The position numbers and the translations under genes are program-made. Of a DNA stretch of 64,000 nucleotides, positions 7,898 to 17,371 are shown piece by piece. The notes beneath the pieces were generated by a model that made no database searches, was not told the DNA's origin, and saw only the letters and a program-made list of their open reading frames with translations. This stretch comes from Casp-actino8 sp964614655 (lineage in GTDB: Bacteria; Actinomycetota; Acidimicrobiia; Acidimicrobiales; Ilumatobacteraceae). Location of the stretch: the NCBI GenBank assembly GCA_964614655.1, contig CAZTPF010000009.1, forward strand, positions 4,215 to 68,214. Direction: 5' to 3'. Numbering within the stretch: the first letter of the stretch is position 1; every line of letters begins with the position of its first letter.

Positions 7898-7997
7898 NNN
7901 NNNNNNNNNNNNNNNNNNNNNNNNNNNNNNNNNNNNNNNNNNNNNNNNNNNNNNNNNNNNNNNNNNNNNNNNNNNNNNNNNNNNNNNNNNNNNNNNN
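7898..7997. other. Assembly gap (100 N)
   Basis: A run of exactly 100 N, the convention for a scaffold gap of unknown length. It hides the 3' ends of two convergent genes: the coiled-coil gene from the left and UPF0182 from the right. Confidence 0.98.
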
Positions 7998-10822
7998 GCC
8001 ACCGGATCGGTGGTGTCGGGGTCGACCGTCGTCCCGGTGTCAGTGCCGCCACCCGTGCCCGTGTCGACTCCGGTGTCGGTACCCGGATCGAGTTCGTCGA
8101 TCACATCGGTATCGGTGCTCGCTTCGCCAGCGATCTCGCCGAGGTCGACGTTGGCTCCTGGGAACAAACGGTTCATGGCGTCGCTCAAGTTGTCGCCGAT
8201 CACCGAACGACCGTCGTACCACGCAAGGATGCGGCGCACGAACACCTGCTTCGAACCCGGATCGTCGGGACGCACGTACAGCGGACGCATCCACACCAGA
8301 CCGTCACCCACCGGGAAGAACTGCAACTGACCGAACACGACACGCGAACCGCGCTGGTCGAGCAACGTGATGACCGGGGCGATCTCGGTGTCACTGGTGA
8401 GTTCGGCGGCCACCGTGGCCGGACCTTCGGGCAACGAACCGTTCACCTGATACACGGTGAGCTGGCCGTACGTATCGGGATCGTTCGACACAGTCATGAA
8501 GGCCCGCAATTCCTTACGGGTGTCGTCGGCCGAGAACGGCACGAAGGGTCGCAGCAACGAGAACTTCGACTCGGAGTCACCCGGTGCACGGAAGTACGAG
8601 TAATACGGCTCGAAACGGTTCACGTTGGCGTCGGCCACGTCACCGGTGTTGGCCTCCGACACGGCGTCGGTCACCGCCACACCCGTCACGACGTTCGACA
8701 CTTCCGGATCACGCGGTGCGGCCTGAGCCACACTCCACGCCGCGTCACGATTGAAGAACTGATCGACGTCGGAGAACTGGTAGCGGCCGTACAGGTTGGT
8801 CTGGGCCCGGAAGAGATCTTCCGGATACCGGAAGTGCTCACGTAGTTCAGTCGACACCTGATCACCCGGTGTGAACAGATCGGGGAAGGCCTTGGCCCAG
8901 GCATTCACGATCGGATCAGTGGGATCGATCACGTACAACGTGACATCACCGGTGTAGGCGTCGATCACGGCCTTCACGCTGTTGCGCACATAGTTGAAGT
9001 TGGTGTCGAGTCCCGAACCAGGAGTCAACTGCGAGGTGTTGGCTTGCTGCGCGTACGGATAGCGCGAGGTGGTGGTGAAGGCGTCGAGAATCCAGAGCAC
9101 CTTGCCGTCGACGACAGCCGGATACGGATCGGCATCGAGCCGCAGGAACGGCGCCAACTTCGATACCCGGTCGCGAACGTCGCGTACGTGGATGAGTCGC
9201 GAGTCGTCCTGGATGAGACTCGAGCCGAAGAGGTTGAACTCGCTGAAGTGAACGGCGAAGGCGAGGCGACGCAGTGTGGAGTTGAGGCGTACACCAGCGT
9301 CACCGTCGTACGGGGCTGCGTCACGTCCGGGACAGGCCTGCTCGACCTGATCGGTCTTCACGATCGCATAACCGGGCTGATTGGTACCGACGTACAACTC
9401 GGGTCGATCGACGTCGAGTGGGGTGTAGATCGGGCGACCGTCGGGCGTGATCTTGCTCGCCGATGCCGCCACGACTCCACAGCCGTGCGTGTAGATGAGG
9501 TGACGTGACACCCAGGTTCGGTTGGGGATGCCGTCGGAGTTGAGTTCGCGAGCCGCCACGAAGGTCTGCTGCATCTCACCATCGATCGAATAGCGGTCGA
9601 CGTCGAGATCGTTGATCGCGTAGAACGCGAAGAGTCCTTCGTCGAGGAAGAAGCGGTCGCGCATCTCGGAGATGTCGAGTAGACGTGCGTCGGCCAGAAC
9701 GTCGGCATCGCTCGACACATCGGCGCTGGTGACACCGTTGAAGTCGACCTGTTCGACGCGAACGTTGTCGAGACCCATTGCCGCCTGCGTGGCTTCGATG
9801 TTGCGGGCGATGTACGGACGCTCACGGGTCGTCACGTTCGGCTGTACGACGAATCGCTGGATGATCGCCGGGTAGATCGCACCGGCGATGACGGCCACCA
9901 GTGCCCACAACGCCATCGACAGAAGCGGAAGCCGCCAGCCACCCCAACGCACGCCAGCGAGGAAGAGCGCCGCCACGAGGAGGCTCACCATGATGAGCAA
10001 GTTGATGGCCGGCAACTGGGCATTGACATCGGTGTAGGTGGCACCCTTCACCACGCCGCGGGTCGAGGCCGTGAGTTCGAAGCGCTGCAACCAGTAGTCG
10101 ACCGCCTTGATGACGGCGAGGAGGGCGAACAACACGCTCAGATGGATACGTGCTCCCTTGGCCACGCGATCCTTCGGGTCCTGCACCCGGATCGCGCCGT
10201 TGAGGAAGTGCATGATCGCACTGAGAATCGTGATGAGGATGAGCGCGGCGAACGCCCAGTCGACCACATACGTGAGGAACGGCAGTCGGAACACGTAGAA
10301 GCCGACGTCGACACCGAACTGCGGATCGTCGATACCGAACGACTGCGAATTACGGAAGAGCAGCCATTCGCTCCACTGCGACATGGCCGGCAAGCCGACG
10401 AACAATCCGAACAGAATCGCCACACCGATGCGGAGTAGACGCGATCGTGGCTGCACCACCGTGCGATAGCGCTCGACGATCTCGCGCTCGGGGCCGGAGG
10501 GCAGGTCGGATGGCGCCAGCCGCTGCGCGATGGTGAGACTCACGAAGCACAGAACTGCGAACCCGACCGCGAACACCAGGCCGAGCAGAACCTTCGACAG
10601 GAACGTGGTCCAGAACACGTCGGTGCGCTCGACCGAGTCGAACCACAGCAGATCGACGTAGAAGTTGGCGAGTGTTCGCGCCGACAGGAACAGAACGACG
10701 AGAACGACCGCGATCGCAACGAGGATCAATCGGCCCTTCGACGCCCAGGCGGGACGGTTTCCGCGCGGACCACGAGGGCCACGACGACGCGGACCACCGG
10801 GAAGGTCCGAGGGGATGCGCAC
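7998..10822 (-). CDS. UPF0182 family membrane protein (C-terminus lost in gap)
   Basis: About 941 residues are visible; the extreme C-terminus is missing in the gap. The plan is that of the actinobacterial UPF0182 family: a Pro/Arg/Gly-rich cytoplasmic start, seven hydrophobic helices in the first 330 residues (the first at about 30-50, with TLANFYVDLLWFDSV after it), and a very large extracytoplasmic domain containing the conserved VQPNVTTRERPYIARNI segment. It ends with an acidic Asp/Thr/Gly-rich tail (DTGTGGGTDTG). Function is unknown in the family. GTG at 10822 is the start. The following MuF-like/DivIVA gene ends 10 bp upstream. Confidence 0.92.
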
Positions 10823-10831
10823 GTAGGCAGA

Positions 10832-11820
10832 TTAGTTCTGCATCGGCACGATGACACATCGGCAACCCGAATGGGCCGGCGCATGTGTGTGACCGGTGGG
10901 GAACGCCTCACCAGCATCGATTGCACCCGCCAAGGAATTGTCTTCGGCATCGGGACAGGCCGGACCGGCGGGGTCGTACTTCCAGCAGACTTTGGTACCC
11001 GGTGTGAGTGCGGCAAGAGCACCACGTCCGTAAGCCGCATACGCAAGATCGTCGATCTGCTCGTCGATGAACTGGCTCTTCCACTCGCGGAAGAGTGCTC
11101 GCACCAACTTCGACAGCTCGGCGTTGTCGGCCGACTGCGAGATGGATCGGCTGAGTCGTTCGCGCAATGGTTCGACGATCGACGTGACGACGATCTCGTC
11201 GACGGCCTTCAGTTGGCTCTTGACCATGTCACCGAGTTCGCGGTCGGTCGCTTTGCTGTCGGACGTCTGCATCGAACGAGCTCCGGCGACGGCGGCCGAC
11301 TTGATCGACGCCGAGAGAGCCGAGCAGTAACGCTTGGTGTGCTCGGCTTTCGGTCCGACGATGGCATCGAGTGTCTTCACCGGCTTCTTGGCGCGCAATA
11401 CATCGAGGATCTGGTTCTGCTCGTCGGCGAGCACCCGCTTGGCCTTGCGACTCATCGTCAGGATGAGCGGAACGATGATTTCGTCGCGACTCTCGAACGT
11501 GCTCACCGTGCCCACGGTCTCGGCGATCGAACGGGCCACCGGCACCTCAGGTGCCTTGGGTTCCTTGGCTTCGGACGACGCGCCCTTCTTGTCGGCCTCA
11601 CGATTCGCGTCCTTGGCCACCATCTCGGCACTGGCCCGACGCAACTTGGCGAAGATGTCGTCGGTGCTGGCTGTCGGACGAGCGGCGCGTGGTGCCGGCG
11701 TCGGCTCGGGAGTCTCGTCGACGTCGACGGAGTCGTCATCGTCGGCATCGACATGATCGACAGTCGGCTCGGCCTTGCCGAACAACTGCACCACGTTCGA
11801 CACCGGCTCGGGCGTCTCGA
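10832..11820 (-). CDS. C-terminal part of a DivIVA-linked protein with MuF-like Cys/His terminus
   Basis: About 329 codons, open into the gap on the upstream side, so this is the 3' part of a gene that starts elsewhere, most likely the DivIVA gene on the far side of the gap. It begins with an acidic, Pro-rich linker, has a helical middle of some 200 residues, and ends with a segment like the C-terminus of phage MuF (SPP1 gp7-type minor head) proteins: AAYGRGALAAL, then CWKYDPAGPACPDAED, GEAFPTGH and a final PAHSGCRCVIVP. The MuF zinc-like C-x2-C is degenerate (CPDA). Function unknown. Confidence 0.7.
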
Positions 11821-11920
11821 NNNNNNNNNNNNNNNNNNNNNNNNNNNNNNNNNNNNNNNNNNNNNNNNNNNNNNNNNNNNNNNNNNNNNNNNNNNNNNNN
11901 NNNNNNNNNNNNNNNNNNNN
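11821..11920. other. Assembly gap (100 N)
   Basis: Exactly 100 N. Both flanks are open reading frames on the minus strand in acidic low-complexity sequence, so the gap most likely interrupts one gene. Repetitive Asp/Glu/Val/Thr codons are a plausible reason for the assembly break. Confidence 0.98.
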
Positions 11921-12828
11921 ACGACATCGGTCGTCTCGACGTCGTCGGTCGTCTCGTCGGCTGCCTCGTCGACCATTGTGTCGTCGACCACTGTGTCTTC
12001 GATCGTGACTTCCTCGACGACCGTTTCCTCAGCAACCACGTCGGGCGTTTCGGGCTGATCGACCGACGGATGGCGCACCACGCGTGCATCGACCTCGTCA
12101 TCGGTGTCCTGGTCGTACACCACCGGCTCGTCCTGAACGACGAGCGGCACCGGACCGGTGGAATTGGCGAGGTTCACGAAACCACTCGGCTCGTCGGCGG
12201 CGTCCTCGAGGTCACTCAACACGTCGTCCGCCGCCACCCGGGCCCGTTCGAACGCCTGAATGAGGCGCTCACGACCGTGATACAGGTCTTCGATCTGTTC
12301 ACGGGCCAACTCGCGACGGCGCGAGATGTCGGCCAGAACCCGCTCGCGATAGGCACGGGCTTCGTCGACCATGTCGCGGCCCTGCTGCTTGGCCATCATG
12401 ATCTCGCTCTCGGCGTCGGCCATGGCGTCCTGGCGGACCCGGGCCGCCTCGAGATCGGCCTCTTCACGAATCCGAGCCGAGTCCTCGGTGGCGTCGCGAA
12501 TCAGACGCTGGGCTGTCTCTTCGGCCCGGTGGCGCAACTTCGCCCCGGCCTCACGAGCGGCCTGGATGATGCGGGCCGTCTCCTCGCCCAGGAGTTCGGC
12601 CAGGCGCTCCTCGTCGAGGTCGCCCGGTACGAGCGACACACCCTGCTGATTGGCGAGTTCGCGCTCGAGAAAACGCTCCCGCTCCTGCAAGCGGGACAAT
12701 TCGGCCGAGACCATGCGCAGGAAGTCGCGCACTTCGGACTGGTCGAATCCTCGGCGGGTGGTCGGGAACGACGCCCCGGCCACAGCGGACGGGGACGACG
12801 GATCGGGACGCGAAAACGAGATAGCCAC
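11921..12828 (-). CDS. DivIVA-domain protein (N-terminal part)
   Basis: About 302 codons up to the gap. Residues 20-60 carry the DivIVA membrane-binding start (FPTTRRGFDQSEVRDFLRMVSAEL, with ordinary flanking) and residues 60-215 form a long Arg/Glu/Ala coiled coil. After that comes a very acidic Val/Thr/Asp/Glu tail (VVEEVTIEDTVVDD) that continues into the gap. DivIVA/Wag31 proteins mark cell poles and division sites and recruit wall synthesis. Start is GTG 12828. The minus-strand reading frame on the other side of the gap begins in similar acidic sequence, so I regard both pieces as one gene of at least 630 codons. Confidence 0.82.
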
Positions 12829-12888
12829 GCAGGGAGAGTACGGAATGCCTGTGGACGAGGGGTGGCAATCCCCCGTGACGTGCGAACG

Positions 12889-14052
12889 TCAGCCCTGCTC
12901 AACCGGGGTTCCACCCCGTTCGGCCAGAGCGGCCAGCGCCTCCTCCAAGGTGGCCACCGGCACGATTTCGACCCCCGGACCGGCCGCCGACCGGGCCGCC
13001 GCCAGCTCGTCGACGCTCTGGGCACCCGGCACGAGAAAGAGGGCGGCCCCGGCCCGCCGCACGGCCACCGCCTTTTGCACCAGGGCACCAATCGGGCCGA
13101 CCGACCCGTCGCCGGACATGGTTCCGGTGACGGCCACTCCGCCGGGAGGGCTCAACTCACCCGGGGTGAGGGCGTCGATCAGGGCCAACGTGAACGCAAG
13201 GCCGGCTGACGGCCCACCGATCGAGTCGGTGTCGATGTCGACCTCGACTGGAAGTTCGACGGTTCGGGTGTCGCGCGGGTTGAAGCCGATGATCACCCGC
13301 CCGGGCTCGGACGGACTCTCCATGAGCTCGACCTCGACCACCCGCACTTCGTCGTCGGGCGCGCCAATGGGTCGCACGGTGACGGTCACGACGTCACCCG
13401 GCTGGGTGTCGGCGAGGGCTTCGCTCACATCGGACAGAACGCCGATTCCGGTGACTGCCGTCGGCACGCCATTGCGGCCGTCGACTTCGATCGACAGCAA
13501 CACGTCGCCCACTTGAAGCGTGCGGCATGCACGCAACTCGGGTGCATCGGCCGGACACAACTCGGGATCGAAGCCGCCCACTTGGGCCGGACCTTCGGCG
13601 AACGTCGCTTCGAATCCGAGGTACGACAAAGCAACGAAGGCCGCGACTTCTTTGGCGGTGGCCATCGCGCCCAACTGGATCTGCTTGCTGATCGACGGCT
13701 CGCAGTCGCCGAAACGTTCTTCACAGGTCTGCACGTTCACGTACGGATCGACCCAACCCATGAACGCTTGCAGTGGAGTGAGCTCGCTGCCAAGAGCCGT
13801 CACGAATCGCACACCACCGTCAGGGTCGAACACCTGAACCGGCTCACCTGATGCCTCGCCACCCGAGATGGTCAGACGCGACGACACGAAACTTGCGGTA
13901 CCCGGCGCCGTCTCGTACCGCTCGATCGGCCACACCATCGCCACCAGGACGGCCGCGATCACGAGGTAGGCCACGGTCACGAAGGGCACCCCCCACAGCG
14001 GCCGGGCGCGCACGGTCTCACCAGGTGGGGCCGGTACGGTGTCGGTCGTCAT
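12889..14052 (-). CDS. PDZ / Lon-type (S16) membrane-anchored serine protease, YlbL-like
   Basis: A 387-residue protein with one N-terminal transmembrane helix at about 22-44, a PDZ-like region around residues 215-290 (TLQVGDVLLSIEVDG) and a C-terminal S16 Lon protease domain. The catalytic dyad is visible: Ser in GGPSAGLAF and Lys in IGALVQKAVAV, spaced as in Lon. YlbL-type proteases act on the outer face of the membrane in actinobacteria and firmicutes. The start is uncertain: ATG 14052 or ATG 14067. The first overlaps the divergent ATG at 14051, so the two genes are head-to-head with no spacer. Confidence 0.85.
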   Translation of the reverse strand: MTTDTVPAPPGETVRARPLWGVPFVTVAYLVIAAVLVAMVWPIERYETAPGTASFVSSRLTISGGEASGEPVQVFDPDGGVRFVTALGSELTPLQAFMGWVDPYVNVQTCEERFGDCEPSISKQIQLGAMATAKEVAAFVALSYLGFEATFAEGPAQVGGFDPELCPADAPELRACRTLQVGDVLLSIEVDGRNGVPTAVTGIGVLSDVSEALADTQPGDVVTVTVRPIGAPDDEVRVVEVELMESPSEPGRVIIGFNPRDTRTVELPVEVDIDTDSIGGPSAGLAFTLALIDALTPGELSPPGGVAVTGTMSGDGSVGPIGALVQKAVAVRRAGAALFLVPGAQSVDELAAARSAAGPGVEIVPVATLEEALAALAERGGTPVEQG

Positions 14053-14344
14053 GTCGGTCTCTGACATCACTCTTCGGGTCGCTCTTCTCGCTGGTCTGGC
14101 GCTCGCCGCGCTGGTGGCCGTGGGATGGCGCAAGCCTGCCAGAAGTCCCCGTGCGAACCCACGCGACGGTGCTGGTCGTGAGGCACCCGTCGAGGCCTGG
14201 CCTGGTGTCGCCGAGCGAACTCGGCGCGGAATTCTTGATCTGATCGCCCTCGGTGGGATAGCAGTAGGGGTGGCGTTCGTCGGTGCGATCGCCACGGCGC
14301 TCGTCATCTCGTGGACCGTCACGAACGTGATCGAGCGCCTCTAG
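14051..14344 (+). CDS. Small two-helix membrane protein
   Basis: A 97-residue protein with hydrophobic helices at about 7-24 and 67-92, separated by a basic Pro/Arg-rich loop. No family recognised. Codon use fits the neighbourhood and it sits 21 bp before the HEAT-repeat gene in the same direction, so a bicistronic unit is likely. A GTG at 14039 would add four residues. The overlap of its start with that of the divergent protease gene is unusual and means one of the two starts may be further in. Confidence 0.55.
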   Translation: MSVSDITLRVALLAGLALAALVAVGWRKPARSPRANPRDGAGREAPVEAWPGVAERTRRGILDLIALGGIAVGVAFVGAIATALVISWTVTNVIERL

Positions 14345-14365
14345 GAAGGAAGTCGGAGGGGGAAC

Positions 14366-14960
14366 ATGGGTGACGGCGACGCAGCCGAGCTGCGCCGCGA
14401 CGTGGTCATCGCCGGTCATACGGGTGACGTCAGCACGGTCGAGCGCGCGCTCGCTCACGACGAACCCGGTGTACGCGAGGCCGCCTTCGGTGCCATGGCC
14501 CGACTCGGACTCTTCACCGCCGAGTTGGCTTCTCGAGGAATCGACGATCCGCACGCGCGCGTGCGCTGTCGGGTGGCCGAGCTCTGTGCCGAGCTGCCGG
14601 GTTTCGACCTTCTGCCGCTCTTGAACGACGCCGATCCGATGGTCGTGGAGATGGCCGCCTGGTCGTGCGGTGAACACGAGACACCCCTACCGCACATCGT
14701 TCCGCGCCTCGTCGAATTGTGCACATCGCACGACGAAGCCCTGGTTCGCGAAGCAGCCGTTGCCGCGCTCGGGGCCATCGGCGACGAACGCGGGCTACCG
14801 GCCATCCTTCAGGCGTGCACCGACAAACCCACGGTTCGTCGNNNNNNNNNNNNNNNNNNNNNNNNNNNNNNNNNNNNNNNNNNNNNNNNNNNNNNNNNNN
14901 NNNNNNNNNNNNNNNNNNNNNNNNNNNNNNNNNNNNNNNNNCGAAGACCTGCTCGGCTGA
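14366..14960 (+). CDS. HEAT-repeat protein interrupted by assembly gap
   Basis: The visible 158 codons before the gap hold at least four HEAT/PBS-lyase-like helical repeats of about 30 residues, with the typical VREAAFGAMARLG, VRCRVAELCAELPG, VVEMAAWSCGEHE and VREAAVAALGAIGDERGLPAI units. After the gap a short frame EDLLG then TGA at 14958-14960 fits the end of the last repeat, so I close the gene there. Such proteins are scaffolds or phycobilin-lyase relatives; no specific role can be given. ATG 14366 follows a GGAAGGAAG-type SD. Confidence 0.75.
14842..14941. other. Assembly gap (100 N)
   Basis: Exactly 100 N inside the HEAT-repeat gene. Tandem repeat units may have caused the break, so the true gap length, and the number of HEAT repeats, is unknown. 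Confidence 0.98.
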
Positions 14961-14997
14961 ATTCGGTCGTCGGCGGGCGACAGTACAGTCGCGACGT

Positions 14998-16467
14998 ATG
15001 GGGATCGTGATCAACGAGCGCTTCCGCTCGACGTTGCCGCCGGACGACGACCACCCGTATCGCACGGGTGCGTGGCGACCGCAGTCGACCGAATACACCG
15101 CGACCCAGATGCCGACGGTCGGAAGCGTTCCCGACGATCTGAACGGTGTGTACATCCGCAACACCGAGAACCCGCTGCATCCGAATCTCGAGCGCTATCA
15201 CCCGTTCGACGGGGACGGCATGTTGCACTGCATGTCGTTCGCCGACGGCACCGCCGAGTACCGCAACCGTTTCGTGCGGACCACTGGCCTGGCCATCGAG
15301 GGCGATGCCGGATCGGCGCAGTGGTCGGGGCTCGCCGAGTCGCCGGCCAAGTCACCACGCAGTGATGGCTGGGGTGCGCGCACTCGCATGAAGGACGCCT
15401 CGAGCACCGACGTGGTCGTGTTCGGCGGGCTCGCTCTGTCGAGCTTCTATCAATGCGGTGAGTTGTACCAACTCGATCCGCGAACGCTCGACGATCGCGG
15501 TCGGGCCTCTTGGAACGGCAAGTTTCCATCGGCCGGTGTGTCGGCGCACACCAAGGTCGACGAGAACACGAATGAGTTGCTCTTCTTCAACTACGAGACC
15601 GCCGCGCCCTACATGCACTACGGCGTCGTGAACGATCGTCACGAACTCGTGCACTACGTACCGATCGAACTACCCGGACCGCGTCTTCCTCACGACATGG
15701 CGTTCACCGAGAACTACGCGATCCTCAACGACTGTCCGCTGTTCTGGGATCCCGAACTGATCTCTCGCGGTGTGTACGCCACCAAGTGGCATCCGGAGAT
15801 GCCCACTCGCTTCGCCATCGTGCCGCGACGTGGTGGGCCGGGCGACGTTCGCTGGTTCGAAGCCGATCCGACGTACGTGCTGCATTGGATCAACGCCTTC
15901 GAGACTTCCGATCACGAAGGCGACTGGGTCGTGCTCGACGGATTCTTCCAGTACGACCCGTCACCGTCGGTGCCGCCCGATGCCGATCTCAACACCCGCA
16001 TGTTCCGGTTCCTCGATCTGTACGCCATGGACTCACGGGCATATCGCTGGCGGTTCAACCTCACGACGGGTGAGACACGTGAAGGTCCGCTCACCGATGA
16101 GGTGAGCGAGTTCGGCATGATCAACGGTGCCGTCGGCGGCCGCGACTATCGCTACTACTACTCGGTGGTGCCGACACCCGGTCGTTTCCAGTTCGACGGC
16201 ATCGTGAAGAACGATCTGCACACCGGTTCGACCGAGACCTACTTGTTCGGAGACGGTGTGTTCGGGAGCGAGACGGTCTTCGCGCCGCGGCCCGACGCTC
16301 GGTCGGAGGACGACGGCTATCTCGTCACGTACGTCTCCGACGTGAACGCCGATCGCTCCGAGTGCTTGATCTTCGACGCCCAAGGTGTGGCCGAGGGGCC
16401 GATCTGCCGGATCGAACTACCCGAGCGGATCAGCAGCGGCACCCACGCCTGTTGGGCGTCGCTCTAA
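14998..16467 (+). CDS. Carotenoid cleavage oxygenase (RPE65 family)
   Basis: A 489-residue seven-bladed propeller dioxygenase that splits a conjugated double bond of a carotenoid, apocarotenoid or stilbene. The four iron-binding histidines can be assigned: SAHTKVDE (about 183), LPHDMAF (about 233), VLHWINAFE (about 299) and the C-terminal GTHACWA (about 483). YIRNTENPLHP and HPFDGDGMLH near the N-terminus are family hallmarks. Substrate not determinable; no carotenoid synthesis gene is in the window. ATG 14998 lies 37 bp after the HEAT gene stop. Confidence 0.92.
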   Translation: MGIVINERFRSTLPPDDDHPYRTGAWRPQSTEYTATQMPTVGSVPDDLNGVYIRNTENPLHPNLERYHPFDGDGMLHCMSFADGTAEYRNRFVRTTGLAIEGDAGSAQWSGLAESPAKSPRSDGWGARTRMKDASSTDVVVFGGLALSSFYQCGELYQLDPRTLDDRGRASWNGKFPSAGVSAHTKVDENTNELLFFNYETAAPYMHYGVVNDRHELVHYVPIELPGPRLPHDMAFTENYAILNDCPLFWDPELISRGVYATKWHPEMPTRFAIVPRRGGPGDVRWFEADPTYVLHWINAFETSDHEGDWVVLDGFFQYDPSPSVPPDADLNTRMFRFLDLYAMDSRAYRWRFNLTTGETREGPLTDEVSEFGMINGAVGGRDYRYYYSVVPTPGRFQFDGIVKNDLHTGSTETYLFGDGVFGSETVFAPRPDARSEDDGYLVTYVSDVNADRSECLIFDAQGVAEGPICRIELPERISSGTHACWASL

Positions 16468-16475
16468 CTCGGGAC

Positions 16476-16643
16476 TCAGCGACCGAGGAGCGTCGAGAGG
16501 AAACCCTTCTTCGCGCCCGCCGGAGCCTCGTCACACTTGCAACGCTCGTCCTTCGGAACATGTCCGAGCACCTGCTCGACATGAGCTCCACATCCGGCCC
16601 AACCGGGCTTTCCGCACTTGTTGCACATCACTTGTCGGCACAT
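16476..16643 (-). CDS. Small Cys-rich conserved protein (MCRxxMCNKCGK type)
   Basis: A 55-residue protein beginning MCRQVMCNKCGKPGWAGCG, with seven cysteines, five of them in the first 35 residues, plus a conserved W-A-G-C-G-x-H segment. Similar tiny proteins are widespread in actinobacteria and fungi and are probably metal- or sulfur-binding; the function is not known to me. Its start codon lies inside a CsoR/CstR-type palindrome (16642-16657), which suggests regulation by copper or persulfide and a leaderless transcript. Too short for many gene finders. Confidence 0.75.
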   Translation of the reverse strand: MCRQVMCNKCGKPGWAGCGAHVEQVLGHVPKDERCKCDEAPAGAKKGFLSTLLGR

Positions 16644-16657
16644 ACCCCCCAGGGTAT
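16642..16657. promoter_or_regulatory. CsoR/CstR-type operator ATACCC-N4-GGGTAT
   Basis: The 16-bp sequence ATACCC CCCA GGGTAT is a perfect inverted repeat with a 4-nt centre, the pattern bound by CsoR-family repressors (copper-sensing CsoR, persulfide-sensing CstR). It overlaps the start codon of the small Cys-rich protein and is 40 bp before the maleylpyruvate isomerase-like gene, so it could control either strand. A second copy with the same spacing is at 41632-41647. No csoR/cstR gene is in the window. Confidence 0.65.
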
Positions 16658-16696
16658 ATGGATCAGTGCGCGAAGTCAACCTGGAACACTGTCGCC

Positions 16697-17335
16697 ATGA
16701 GCTATCTCCTCCCTGACGCCGTCGTCGTCGAGGCGTACCGAGATCTCCGTCGTCGAATGATCGACCTTCTCCAGGAGACCCCGCCGCAACTCGGTGCATC
16801 ACCCGTTCCGCACTGTCCGGCTTGGTCGGTTCACGATGTCGCCGCCCATCTGGTGGGGGTTCCCGAAGACATCCTCGCCGGGCGGATGGAGGGTGTGACC
16901 ACCGAAGCGTGGACCCAGGCCCAGGTCGATCGCCACCTCGATCATTCACTCGCCGACTTGGCCGACATCTGGGCGAGCCAGATCGAGTCGTTCGATGCCG
17001 TGCTACCGCACATCCCGGCCCCGGTGAACTCGCAGATGGTCATGGACGCCGTCACCCACGAGCACGACATTCGCCACGCACTCGGCAAAGCCGGAGCTCG
17101 TGATTCGTCAGCGGTGCGCGTCGGACTCGGATGGCTGCTCGACGCAGCCGGGGACGAGACCGGGCTGGCCGACCGGCTTCGACGTTCTGGTCTCGACGAC
17201 TTCGACCTTCTTCGGGTGCTGTCGGGCCGACGATCCGTCGAGCAGATCGCTCAACTGGGCCTCGACACCGATCAGGTCCTCCCCCTCTTCGTCGGCAAGC
17301 CCTTGACCCCGCCGTCGATCACGATCGACGAATGA
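16697..17335 (+). CDS. Maleylpyruvate isomerase family mycothiol-dependent enzyme
   Basis: A 212-residue DinB/MDMPI four-helix-bundle protein. The N-terminal domain shows the family pattern P-x-C-P-A-W-S-V-H-D-V-A-A-H-L at about 38-52, with the metal-binding His, and a second His cluster in THEHDIRHALG near 120. Members use mycothiol as cofactor for isomerisation or thiol transfer. The substrate is unknown. Mycothiol use is a trait of Actinobacteria and supports the taxonomic reading. ATG 16697 is the start. Confidence 0.85.
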   Translation: MSYLLPDAVVVEAYRDLRRRMIDLLQETPPQLGASPVPHCPAWSVHDVAAHLVGVPEDILAGRMEGVTTEAWTQAQVDRHLDHSLADLADIWASQIESFDAVLPHIPAPVNSQMVMDAVTHEHDIRHALGKAGARDSSAVRVGLGWLLDAAGDETGLADRLRRSGLDDFDLLRVLSGRRSVEQIAQLGLDTDQVLPLFVGKPLTPPSITIDE

Positions 17336-17343
17336 GGTGCATT

Positions 17344-17360
17344 TAGTCATTCGTTGACTA
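17344..17360. promoter_or_regulatory. Inverted repeat upstream of modA
   Basis: TAGTCA-TTCGT-TGACTA is a 6-bp inverted repeat with a 5-nt spacer, 11 bp before the likely GTG start of modA. It is well placed for a repressor of the molybdate operon; the PadR protein encoded at the operon's end is one candidate. It does not resemble the classical ModE box. Confidence 0.35.
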
Positions 17361-17371
17361 TTCTCACCGGG

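Noticed and set aside
11503..11920. Reading through the 100-N gap as an in-frame single ORF
   Set aside because: The gap length is a placeholder and the frames do not match across it; the two sides were kept as separate partial features.
12844..12880. GGGG-CCCC mini-hairpin between DivIVA and the protease gene
   Set aside because: Only a four-base stem with no T-run; too weak to call a terminator.
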